This document shows positions 26,098 through 36,516 of a stretch of 64,000 nt of DNA, one piece after another. The position numbers and the translations under genes are program-made. Source of the DNA: Physcia stellaris (Eukaryota; Ascomycota; Lecanoromycetes; Caliciales; Physciaceae); assembly GCA_018902385.1 (NCBI GenBank), contig JABSSW010000012.1, positions 248,001 through 312,000 of the forward strand. The letters are read 5' to 3'. Numbering within the stretch: the first letter of the stretch is position 1; every line of letters starts with the position of its first letter. The notes beneath the pieces were generated by a model that ran no database searches, had not been told where the DNA came from, and worked only from the letters and a program-made list of their open reading frames with translations.

Positions 26098-26849
26098 AAA
26101 GGGCAAACAATGAACTGTTCAACTACTGCCATGGGAAAGGCTATCTATTCGGTCGATGTCGTTGTTCGAACCATTGTGGAGCAGCGTGAAGTCGGACGCG
26201 TACCAGTCAGCCCCAAACAGATGTCTGGGGCTGTGGCCTAAAAATCGATTCGAATTACGATCTCGTTCTCAACTACCAAGACTTCTGGATACTCAGGACT
26301 TTGGCTCTCCATCCTTTCAGCGGCGCTACCAGCAATGGAGATTCGGCCTCCACGTTTACTGCACCTACATAATCGTGTCAGCCGGGGAAAACGTGGCAAT
26401 GTCCCAATCTGCTCAGTCCTTTCCAAGTCCCACAACACGCTCGCAGGAAGCCAGATGCTGTGAAGGTTCTCTGACTGAAAAAGAAGGTGGTGTAGTTTTC
26501 AATCCAGCGCGCTGCTATGATTTTTTAGGGGGAGGTAAAGGGGGTGCCGGCAGATACATGATCGATGACAACCGCTTTATGGAAAAAAGACCCGTTTCAT
26601 GAAATCGAGATTGGCGCTTCAAGTCTATTTTGGATAGCCCCTAACCTCCATATCTAGGGTCGAAACCGATATTGAAAGCGGTTCAGGACTTCATTCTAGT
26701 TGAGTTGTGTGAGTCTACTTAACATAGTTAAACAAGATACACTACAATGTAAGACTCAAGGGGTGTGGCACCAGAGATGTATATCAGAAATCAGAATAGT
26801 TTCTAGACTAATAACTGCAGAACTAACTGTCTTGCAAACCCCCATATAT
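26098..26849. other. Intergenic, no gene supported
   Basis: Transition from normal composition to the AT-rich block; only short frames. Confidence 0.4.
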
Positions 26850-28750
26850 ATAAACAATTAATTTGTTGAATTGTAGGAACTCGCAAACTCTCGCGCATGA
26901 ATATTCATGCGATATCCGAAATGTGAATCCTGCTAATTGCAAGCCGAAATTGCTTGTTTCGCGATATAATCGATTTGATGTTTCGAATTTGTTTGACGAA
27001 ATTCGACTCGCACTTTTGCAAATTTTGAACTCTGAATTTTTTACACGCGTTTTTTTCTTAGCATCGAAATTCTTTGAAATAATCAAAATCTTTTCGTATG
27101 CTTTGCAACAGAAATTTCTAGACTTATGTGTGTATGTTTTTTCTTAAAATTTGAAAAATCGTTGTAATCGCGATTTCCGCATCGATACTTTGAAATTCTG
27201 AAACTTGAAAAAACATTGTGATCGTGATTTTCGCACTCGAAATCATTCATTTCGATTTTAATCGGTTTGCGTTAAAAATTTGAAAATCATTTTCGTGAAT
27301 AATTCAAAAAAAACATAATTTGATGATTTCATTGCTTGTTGTTTTCAATATCGAAAATCTGATTTCGTACAATTCACAATTTTCGATCTGATGACTGACA
27401 ACTGATTGCGTGACAAAAAAATCGAATTCGAATTTTTTTTTTTAATTTTTTTTTTTATTTTCGAGTTTTCATACAGAAATCGAACGTTGCAATGATGTTA
27501 AACGAAATAAAATCGAATAATCGCGATTTTCGCAAATAATATATCGAATTTTCGAAATTTTTTCGATTTTTATTTTTATTTCATCATGATATTCAACGTT
27601 TCGTTAAATCGAACAGCAGTTTCTGAAAATGTTTTTGATACGATTGACTTTTCATGCGTCGTAAATTCTGAGCAATAAACAGCACAGAATTAATGACATG
27701 AATTCGTAATGTTGACATCATTGTCATACGATTTGATCGTGATTTGATCATTTTTTCGTGACGTAAAACATTGATCGCGTCATTATGATTGTTTTTTAGT
27801 CAATTGTTTCGTCAAAAAAAAATATTTACAAAACGTTGAACGCGTCATGATATTGAATATTTCTTTGTCAATTGTATCATCAAAAAATTGTATTCGTCGT
27901 TTTATTGACTGATTTTCAAATACGTTTTCGCTGTACGATTTGTTCGTTTCTTGATCATTTTTTTGTGATTATTTTTTGTCAATGTCGATGTTTTATAAAC
28001 TGATATGTGAATTTAACGAAATTTTTTTTTTTAATTTAAATTTTTCAAAAAACAAAACGATTTCTGAATACAATTATGTGATAAATTCATTTTTTGAATA
28101 TTTTGAATCGATAAAAAATTTGTTCTCGATATTTTGTTTGCATTCGTTTCGCAATTCGAATTTTATGTTATCAACAATATTGCGAACTTTCAAATTTAAT
28201 TTATTTTGAAATTTAAAAAATTTCGACAGAATTTCAAGCGATAATATTTTCAATGAATCATGCATGTTTTGCAAACAAACTATGACGAAAAAAATCATGA
28301 ATTTTTCTTATGTGCGAGATTTTTTGCGATTATTGTTTTTGAATTCACAATTCATGTTTTATGTTTTGACTGTTTATTATGATATTCATATAACGTTAAT
28401 TCATGTCAATGTTCGTTAAATTCAGACGATAATTTATCGTGTGATTTATAACGAAATGTTTGTTCGCAAATTTCTGATTCATGTTCGCATGTTTGAATTT
28501 TGTCGAAATGTTTTGCAACGACACTATATCTTGCAATCTATGACTTTGCTTAAATGTTAAAATATGACGAAATGTTTTGTAATTTTTTCGATTTACATGC
28601 TCAATCCTGACGAGATGTCTGCGACGATCATATATTTCGCAATTTCTGACCGTGCTTGCATGTTCGTGATTTGACTCTTTGTATGCTTCAGTCCGGACGA
28701 GATGTCTTGACAATTGATTTATATCTCGCTTCCGCTTTATCGTGCATAAG
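26850..28750. repeat. AT-rich block with repeat-directed mutation signature
   Basis: About 1.9 kb with long T and A runs and almost no CpC, CpT, GpG or ApG, while CpA, CpG and TpG persist, as in the element at 49.8-54.6 kb. No domain could be recognised in any frame, so the source repeat is unknown. The signature fades out to the right between 28500 and 28850, where degenerate tandem units become progressively more GC-rich. Confidence 0.7.
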
Positions 28751-28830
28751 AAATTATACTTTAAGCCCTGACGAAATGCCTTGACAACGGCCAATACCTC
28801 GCAGCTCGCAGTATTTTCTTTGGCCACATG
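28449..28830. repeat. Degenerate tandem repeat, units of about 50-90 bp
   Basis: The motif YGACGARATGYCTTGACAAY, or its T-rich decayed forms, recurs at about 28449, 28502, 28563, 28609, 28696 and 28771, each followed by a TATATCTCGCA-like stretch and an ACATGCT-like stretch. The rightmost units keep C and G, the leftmost are strongly mutated, so the units form a gradient from intact to mutated. Confidence 0.5.
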
Positions 28831-28882
28831 CTCTGAGATGCCTCTCACCAAAGTGCTCGGCCAGGTGCGTTCCACACCGAAA

Positions 28883-29580
28883 CAGTATATGGGCCCCCAT
28901 CTTGATAATTGGACACCCCGAGTTCGGTAAATCGACCCTCCTCCCCAGAAGGTGCCCCGGAGCTGCGCCCGAAGACCATCCGACCCACATCTCCTGTCAA
29001 AGTTTGATTTTGATCTACTAACTACATGTCTACCTATCTAGGTCGAGATCCTCGTATCTCCCTGCCTTCTAGCCTATCTATTCGCTTGTTTCGGATCTGG
29101 CCTGCAGGTCGAATGGATCAAACTGAAGACTTCATTGCATAGTATGACTGTGGCACTGATTTCGCAGTCATATGCTAGTGATAATTCCCCGTTTTCGAGC
29201 TTCCGGTTTCCTGCTAACGGCGCTGAGCCTACCTGCTCTCGCCACCCCTCCTGATGGCGGCGAGACGCTTGATTGAGACGATTTGCTCATAGGTGGCAAC
29301 ACGGGCCATTTTTTAATACTAAAGTACCGCTGCGAATGCGGCGGGTGTGCGAACACTGAAGCAAACGCCAAAACATTTGGTGGTTACAAGTCGCGCAAGG
29401 TAGGAGTCAAACTACTGATGTTTTCTCGATCTTTCTTGGTACATTTTTGGGTGTGATGGTTGGGAGACGCGATAGTTTGATGTAAGAGTAGGTTGGAATG
29501 CCTGCCGAGGCAATTTCGAAGAAAGGGATCGTTTTACCGGATTCGGGGTGCCCATTTATTAAGATGGGTGTTCCGTACTG
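28883..29580. mobile_element. Short element with terminal inverted repeats (DNA-transposon/MITE-like)
   Basis: The left end begins CAGTATATGGGC at 28883 and the right end, read on the minus strand from 29580, begins CAGTACGGAACA. After a one-base gap the next 45 bases of each match at about 37 positions, including ATCTT-ATAA and GGNCACCCCGA. The length of about 698 bp and a CAGT start fit a Tc1/mariner- or pogo-type non-autonomous derivative. No transposase frame is recognisable and no clear target-site duplication is visible (a TA duplication would be expected). Confidence 0.5.
28970..29017. repeat. Diverged direct repeat, copy 1 (partner 30252-30299)
   Basis: GACCATCCGACCCACATCTC here and GACTATCCGACCCCCATCTC at 30252 begin two 48-bp copies that agree at about 38 positions. 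Most differences place T or A in this copy where the partner has C. A further shared segment, GATGGCGGCGAGRCGCTTG, lies at about 29252 and 30545 in the same order, so a piece of some 300 bp was duplicated. Confidence 0.5.
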
Positions 29581-31884
29581 CTAGCCTACTAAAATGCCCC
29601 CTTGCGATAGAACAGCGACAACAAATGGCAGACTTTCCGTAAGCACTATTAATGCCATACTATGTTAGCGGATAATATCTATATATTGTAAAACGTTATT
29701 CAACGGCGCGCAACGAAATCGGGACTTATGTGTTCAGAAAAGACAGATGAAAGAGATGATTACGTACGCAAGATATTTTAGTAATGATCACAGGGGAAAT
29801 CAGAAGCTACGTGTTTAGAAAGGAGAGGTGAGGGATTTCTGAGATGTTTTGTCTTCTGACGACAATGCAAGAACCTCGATCGAAATTTTCCCCATCCCAG
29901 TTTCACAGTGCCAAGATACCTATACACGAATTATCCCAGGGATGATAACAGATATCCGCCCACGAACTCGAACTTTGAAATTCTTTGTGGGGGACGTCGA
30001 TAGCGGTTGGTGAGAACCTGATCACAAAAATCCAACATATCTGCCCAAACCCTCTCAAGAAAGACGAAAAAAAAACCAACAAATATCACATCCGCCCAAT
30101 ACTAGTTTAGATCTTCACATCATATTTACTGACACGATAACGATCTCCTCTCCTTATTCTCTCAATCAAATTCCCTAATCATTTCGGCTATCATTCAGCG
30201 CACCCCCCCCCAAATTCCGGGACGCATACCACCGAGCCTAGAACACTACGCGGAGACTATCCGACCCCCATCTCCGGCCAAAGTTCGCTTTCGCCCTACA
30301 AAACGGACATTTCTACTGGAAATCCTCAATCACTTCAGTAGCATAACTTACTGTCCGAGATACTCGCAGAGACAAAGCCTTTGATGGGGTGTAAAACAAT
30401 GCATTTTCGATGTAGTTATGTTTCGTATTTCATATTAGTCTGTCTGTCTGCCTGCCAGCCTGCTTTCTGCACGAGGCCTCAGCTTCAAATCAGGTAGACT
30501 AAAATTCAAGATGTCGAAGCATGTACTGATTGGATGTTCTGGCGATGGCGGCGAGGCGCTTGGATTGGAATGGAATACTCGTCGGTACGTTCGTAAAGCA
30601 AAAGTCATCTATACCTCCAACCTCACACATCCCGCCCCGACCCGACTCCAAGCCCTGCAACCCCTGCAACCCTGCAACCCCTCCAACCCATCTCAAAACC
30701 CCCAAACCCATCTCAAAACCCTCTCTCCCCATCACCCCCCTCACCTCCTTTCATCCCCTACCCCCTCAAACCCCTAACCTTCAAGCTAAAGTCGATACAA
30801 ACTCCCCACCGCGCTCTTCCACGAATTGAGGAATAAGCTTTCATACTTCAAGGGCGGACCTATGATTATAGTGCCGACACTTCAGGCAAGGTTTCGAGGG
30901 GAGGGTTCGGCGTTGAGGGGATAGGGCTGAGGTATGCGTGTTTTGGCGGATTTGAGGTTTCGAGGGTTTGAGGGTTTGAGAGGTTTGAGGGGGTGGGAAG
31001 GTAGGGATGGTGAATGAGTGGGGAAAGGGGAGGTGGGGGAGGCTTGCTTTTCGGAGAAAGGAGAGGGAGGGGAAAGATGAATGGGACGGTGGATTTTTGG
31101 AGGTGGGCAGTGGATGTCGGGCGTTGGAGGACTCGAGATGTAGAGATGTCCAAAGCTGTATCGCAAAGTTGACAGGACCAGAGGGGGAAGGAGTCAACTA
31201 ATGCCGTTACGGGGATACTAATTTCCATTTCACGGAAACCATGCGGCGGTGCTTGCTTTTTTGCTATTTTGGAATTTACTTAGGCAAGGATAATCTTTTC
31301 TTCGTCATTTGTTTGGACTCTTCAAACGACTCTAGCTGTCAGCTACCACGATCGCCTGATTTCGAAGTCCGAAAACTGTCCCCCGATGTCCGGTAAGCTA
31401 CAACTCACAGATCTACTCTCGTAGGTAATGACTTCCCGTACCCGAGGATCATGGAGAGCGCATCAAATGTTCGCCGAAGCTTGTATTCTTCCTAAGCACA
31501 TCTTGATCAAGCTCTCCGGATACCTCCGTGTTTCTCCTTCTCTCATGTATTCATCCTCGTGCTCTCTCAGATGGACACCATGTAGAAATCATGCCCTGAC
31601 TGCACACCTGGACGAAGTGTCTACTACCAGGGCTCAAGAACAGCCGTCCCGCTCCTCAGCCTGCAGCAGCTTTTATTGTTGGCGGACCCTGCGTATAGGG
31701 CTAGCTGATAGGATAGAATGGTTTTGATGGTTGTACAGATAATTTGTGGCGCGAAGATATATTTTGGATGGCTTTGGTGCTGGATACAACAAGCATGTCT
31801 GATTCCTCGGTGCTGTAGGCTCTTTGGCATATCGAGTACCGTTTGTTGTTTCTGCGTGTACGTTCGTGCCGTATTGGGTCTTAG
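29581..31884. other. Gene-poor stretch with C-rich and G-rich tracts
   Basis: No gene supported. Plus-strand C-rich low-complexity sequence at about 30620-30780 (CCCTGCAACCCCTGCAACC) is followed by plus-strand G-rich sequence at about 30890-31110 (GAGGGTTTGAGGGTTTGAG). These tracts create long frames of Pro/Ser/His composition on both strands that I reject as genes. The second copy of the diverged direct repeat is at 30252-30299. Confidence 0.45.
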
Positions 31885-32428
31885 TGTGCTGAGTATGCTG
31901 AGTATGCTGAGTGTGCTGAGTGTGCTGAGTGTGCTGAGTGTGCTGAGTGTGCTGAGTGTGCTGAGTATGCTGGAATGGGTGAGAATGTCGAGGATGCTGA
32001 GGATGCTGAGGATGCTGAGGATGCTGAGGATGCTAAGGATACTAAGGATGCTAAGGATGCTGAGGATGCTAAGGATGTTGAGAATGCTGAGAATGCTGAG
32101 TATTTTGAATATGCTGAGTATGTTGAGTGTGCTGAGTGTGCTGAGTATGCTGAGTATGCTGAGTATGCTGAGTATGCTGAGTATGCTGAGTATGCTGAGT
32201 ATGCTGGGATGGGTGAGGATGTCGAGGATGCTGAGGATGCTGAGAATGCTGAGTATTTTGAATATGCTGAGTATGCTGAGTGTGCTGAGTATGCTGAGTG
32301 TGCTGAGTATGCTGAGTGTGCTGAGTGTGCTGAGTATGCTGGGATGGGTGAGGATGTCGAGGATGTTGAGGATGCTGAGTATGCTGGGGATGGTGGGGAT
32401 GTCGAGGATGCTGAGGATACTGAGTATG
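31885..32428. repeat. Minisatellite built on a 9-bp unit (TGCTGAGTA and variants)
   Basis: About 60 units of TGCTGAGNN (variants TGCTGAGTA, TGCTGAGTG, TGCTGAGGA, TGCTAAGGA). It also has higher-order structure: a block like GGGATGGGTGAGGATGTCGA occurs three times (about 31975, 32206, 32341) and GAGAATGCTGAGTATTTTGA twice (about 32086, 32242). Because 9 is a multiple of three, most reading frames stay open across it, which makes several spurious long ORFs on both strands. Confidence 0.9.
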
Positions 32429-35298
32429 CCGACTCGGAAAACATTCTGCATCCATATCACGGCACTGATCCCAAGAGTCAAGCGCCTCCTCTGCAAATCT
32501 TGACGATGACCTCGGCGAACAATCCATGGCCAATCAGCACGCTTGCCTCGACTTATCATTGTGCACGTTTCGATCCCGCTGTGCGCTACACGTCGATGTA
32601 GCAAACGACTACGAGGGTTTCGCATCGATTGGTCTCTGCTGCGCTCTGAAAGCGGAGTTGTTTTTGAGTCGTTGAACTTTGGTGGCTGGGGCAACCATTA
32701 CGAAGCCAAGGCCGGTCCATAGGTGGATATGACTCTGTTTTGATACGCTAGTGCAGACGCGGCTTCTTCGTGAGAAGATCTTTGAACGCGTCGCGATGGA
32801 GAATTGAACGATAGGGTGTGCTGAAAGGGCCTTGCGCAAGGGAGGGTGATTCGGGAAAGCCAGCCAAATAGGACTGCTGGGACGTCTTTGGCTCTCTATG
32901 CTTGTAATCAGCATTGGACTGCAAATGGAGATACAGACATTTCAAGCCTTCAAGGCAGTTTTCTCCAGTTTCCTAGTTGACGATGAGGTCTAAACCCAGA
33001 CAGCAAAGTGCTCTGATTGAGGGAAGCTAGGCCACCTAGAGCAACGAGGGAGATCCCAGCTTCTACGGGTGACGTTGTGACTCAGCCAGCCTTGAGGCTG
33101 ACAATCGTGACATGGCTTGGCAGCATGAGCTTCGAAGCTGCCAAAGATATTCCTCCGAAGTACGTACTAGACTCTGGCTCCAGCACGGGTAACTCGTGTC
33201 GATCTCGGAGATGCTTGGCAACGGTCCGAACCAGTGACGAGGGTTGTAAAGCAAGGCATCTGCAATGAAAAAGTCCCCCGTGCGCATCGTTGCCGAAACC
33301 AAGCGTACCTGTGCGGGAAGTCATTTCAACGGTGACGTACGACGCGACTGAATCGGGATCATCCAGTCCAGTGAACGATGCTGATCACCCCGGACACTTT
33401 TTCACATAGGATCGCCTTCTGGCTAGAGCAAGGGGCGGATTAGCAGGGCTCTGTGACGGGTTTGCAGATCAGTTGCTGGGTTATTCTGATCGCGGGGCCA
33501 GTCTTGTAAACAGCTCGTACAATCGACGATCGTCTCCAGCCTGGTCGAATTCAGGTCCCTTCTTCTTAGGAGACCATAGGCCTATCTCTACACGCGCGCA
33601 GATGTCAGCGGTGTTTCACAGCATTAGGCTAGCAGCTCTGAGCTCACGATTGATGCTTTGCTTAGAAACGAGGTGGCTGAATGTTTGGCAGGGCTTGTAG
33701 GGGGATGGAATCGCGCTACATGCTCGAAACCGAAGTTCCGAGCCAGTAGTGCGGTGATTACCCCGGATGCATCGACCGTTGTCACCTGTCAGCCTTCACT
33801 CTGCATTACCAGCTGAGAGTCTCGCTGTCGCTCTTTTCGGTTAGCTTTACTCGCCAGACGTACCTGTTGTCATGTGCTGGTTTCATGTCTGGGAAAGTAT
33901 TAATTAAAAAGTCCGAGCGTCTTGCCTAGACCCCGAAGCCCAAAATCATCCGAACCCACTGTTACATCATCCGCGGTAATGAGGTGACTCTTGTCTTCAT
34001 TGTATCCTCACTTAATGTCGATAATGATCCGTGGTCGAACATTGCAGTCTGCAAGACATTCGTGATAGTGGATGTGTTACTAGAATAATCGTGGGAACCC
34101 CAGTTTGGCTTTCCAGCCTTCAACCTAATTCCCAATAATTTCTAATCCTAGTTCATGGCTTACGCCCCATTATCTAGGGAGAAAGAGGGATAGCATCTTT
34201 TACCCATGTCGTCTTGGCGCAGGACACCCTCGCTGTCGCTAGGAAATGATCGACTGCCGGGGGCTAGCCCGCCGCTTTAGTGAGAAGGAAATTATGTCTC
34301 AAATTTTGTCAATCTTCAGCCATGCATCGCTGGCCCAAAGATCAATGAAAAGAGAGCTTAGATAGCATCTGCAATCATCTTAGGGATAGAGAGGGGCGAT
34401 AGTGGCCCCAAGGTTATTGATGTCAACCTTGTTGTTTCGAGCATTGAGACCTACCGGCGACCCCTTCAAATGTGTTTGGATCAATCTCCGGACGTAGATA
34501 GAGCATCACCACGTGAGGGTGTTCCTCCTAAGCTGACATTGTTCCACCAGACGCCCGCAGTAAAGGATTGTCTGTAATCCTAAGATCTCATAGGTGCGCC
34601 AAAGGCTCTGGATGTAGGTGAATTGTCCCAATTTGATGCTTGGTGCTAGTGCGTGTTGACGAGCAGAGACTTGCATTGTCAATGTCTGCCATAATGGTAT
34701 GAGAGGAAAAGATTGGTGGCGTCGCACGGCGCTGCAAGCTCCACCTTTGAGCCGTGTTCTTGGTTGAGTGAGAGTCGCTGAGCTTGCAGTAGCCAAGGCC
34801 ACAGCATCGCTGCTGGTCAATTGTCTCAACAAGTTTGGCCGGTCATGCCTGTGTTGGCCACCTTTGACCTCTGAGCTGCTTTGCCAACGCATTTCCTCCG
34901 TGCAGGTAGACACTTAATTGAGATAAGGAGGCAGGGAGCTATTATCCGATGGTGGTTTGCATTGCACATTGACAGGACGGCGAAGCGAGGAGACACGCAC
35001 AGAAACGGTGCCAGTGATGTTGTTTACCCCTATTTTTGGATGTGCGAAAATCTCCTCTCCAGCAGTCCCCCCTGTTGAGACCATACCTCACAGCCAGTCG
35101 AAACACTATAAGAATAGCATACCTTTTCCGCTTTACAAGTAGAAAGAACCCTTGCCCTCTACATTGTTAAAGAGAAAGCAATCAGAGACGTACCTTGCTA
35201 CTCATAAACCTACACCATCATCATTCAAAAGTGGCGTTGTCCGACGCAATCATATCCATCACCCAAACCACGAGCGTGTTCAACGGAAAGAAAGCAAG
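32429..35298. other. Intergenic, no gene supported
   Basis: Short frames only. The minus strand at 33063-33324 gives some protein-like stretches in two frames (IADALLYNPRHWF, and LPVLEPESSTYFGGISLAA) that may be the remains of a gene, but I cannot name it. Confidence 0.35.
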
Positions 35299-35356
35299 GT
35301 ATGATCGCTAGAAGAGACCATGCTGTCAGTATTTCACTGACACAACGTCCTATTAG
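35299..35356 (+). other. Probable 5'-UTR intron
   Basis: GTATGATCGC, a CACTGAC branch motif and ...CCTATTAG, 58 nt, ending one base before the ATG at 35358. Confidence 0.45.
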
Positions 35357-35357
35357 G

Positions 35358-35831
35358 ATGCCCACGCTTGAAGCCAACTCCCATAAGTTGATAGTCGACC
35401 ACCATCTCTGCCCTCCGATAGGCGCTGGCATTCTGAACCGCCGGTCTTACACCGGATCGATAGGCGGAAAAGATGACACACCACCTCAGCCGGTCGAGCC
35501 ATACGGTACTTGGAAACCCCTTGGAGCCGGTGGTCATAACTTATCCTACCTTCTCCGCACTGGACGTCTCGACTGCTACAAGAATAATGTGCATGGCACC
35601 GATGATATTTTGGCTGAGAAGCCTCAAGGACCCCAAAAACTCATCGGTCCACCTCAGCCCCTCGACCCATACGACAGTAGGAAGCCGTCATCAGCTCCTC
35701 GTCGAGTTGGGCTCGGCGTTGCCAACACGGGCGGCTACAATGTCTTGATGAAGTCCCTTGCGGTGGGCCATACGATCGGTCATACGGTCTATGCCATTGC
35801 CCAATACTTTGGGACCATTCCAACAGCCTAA
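35358..35831 (+). CDS. Hypothetical protein with an internal PPQPxxPY duplication
   Basis: 157 residues from the ATG at 35358, directly after a probable 5'-UTR intron; an upstream in-frame ATG at 35301 falls inside that intron. The sequence has two copies of a motif: PPQPVEPYGTWKPLGAGG (about residues 41-58) and PPQPLDPYDSRKPSSAP (about 97-113). Each is followed by a Gly-rich stretch. No signal peptide, membrane segment or known domain. The duplicated protein motif with diverged DNA supports real coding. Function unknown. Confidence 0.45.
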   Translation: MPTLEANSHKLIVDHHLCPPIGAGILNRRSYTGSIGGKDDTPPQPVEPYGTWKPLGAGGHNLSYLLRTGRLDCYKNNVHGTDDILAEKPQGPQKLIGPPQPLDPYDSRKPSSAPRRVGLGVANTGGYNVLMKSLAVGHTIGHTVYAIAQYFGTIPTA

Positions 35832-36516
35832 ATGTCTGTGAATATGTGAGCCATACTCGGTGAGATGCCTTCAATGACAGTACTCATTCACCGAGGGCTA
35901 ATCCAAACATAGGCTCCCACTCAGCCAGGGTACATGCTTCCCTCCTCGAAAGAAAATAGCTATGAGAGATGTTAGAAAGGGTTGTACGAGGAAATGCCAT
36001 GGGTACGAGCAAAGAAGCATGATGAGGGACAAGACTGGGTTTTATGGGGAGACGGGTTGTGATGTAGCACCAACTCATTTATGATTCATGTCCAATACCA
36101 GTCTACCGTCTTGTCCTTCATTGCCTTGGATTCTATCGATACATCCATCGAGATCTCGCATGAGCCTTGGTTTTCTTGCAAGATGTAACGCTGTTAATCT
36201 CCGGAGAACGCTATGCGCGGTCCACTGAAAGTACCATATGACAGGTGAGAAAATCAATGCTTTGCCCACTGAAGCACGAAAACATTTCTTGCCTGACACA
36301 CGATTCATGACAGCTCGACATGAAGTTCGTAGATTGTCTGCTTTTGCAACGCTTAATAACAATGCGTAAACATATCCACCTTGAAGACTCGGTTAGGACT
36401 CAGTCAATCCGGGCTCCAGAGACGAATCCCTTAGTTCCTAATGATCTAGCAGTCAATGGCGCAGAGGACCTGATGACTTTGTTAATATGTATGCCATGTC
36501 CGGCCATTATGTAGCG
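35832..36516. other. Intergenic, no gene supported
   Basis: Region between the 3' ends of two convergent genes; nothing recognised. Confidence 0.4.

Noticed and set aside
30770-30782. Possible telomere-like CCCTAACC
   Set aside because: A single short match in C-rich DNA without tandem TTAGGG units.
30511-31228. Overlapping Pro/Ser/His-rich frames
   Set aside because: They lie in C-rich or G-rich low-complexity DNA; opposite strands give equally long frames.
31624-32694. Long frames on both strands across the TGCTGAG repeats
   Set aside because: They are a by-product of the 9-bp period; composition is pure repeat and no start or flanking domain supports them.
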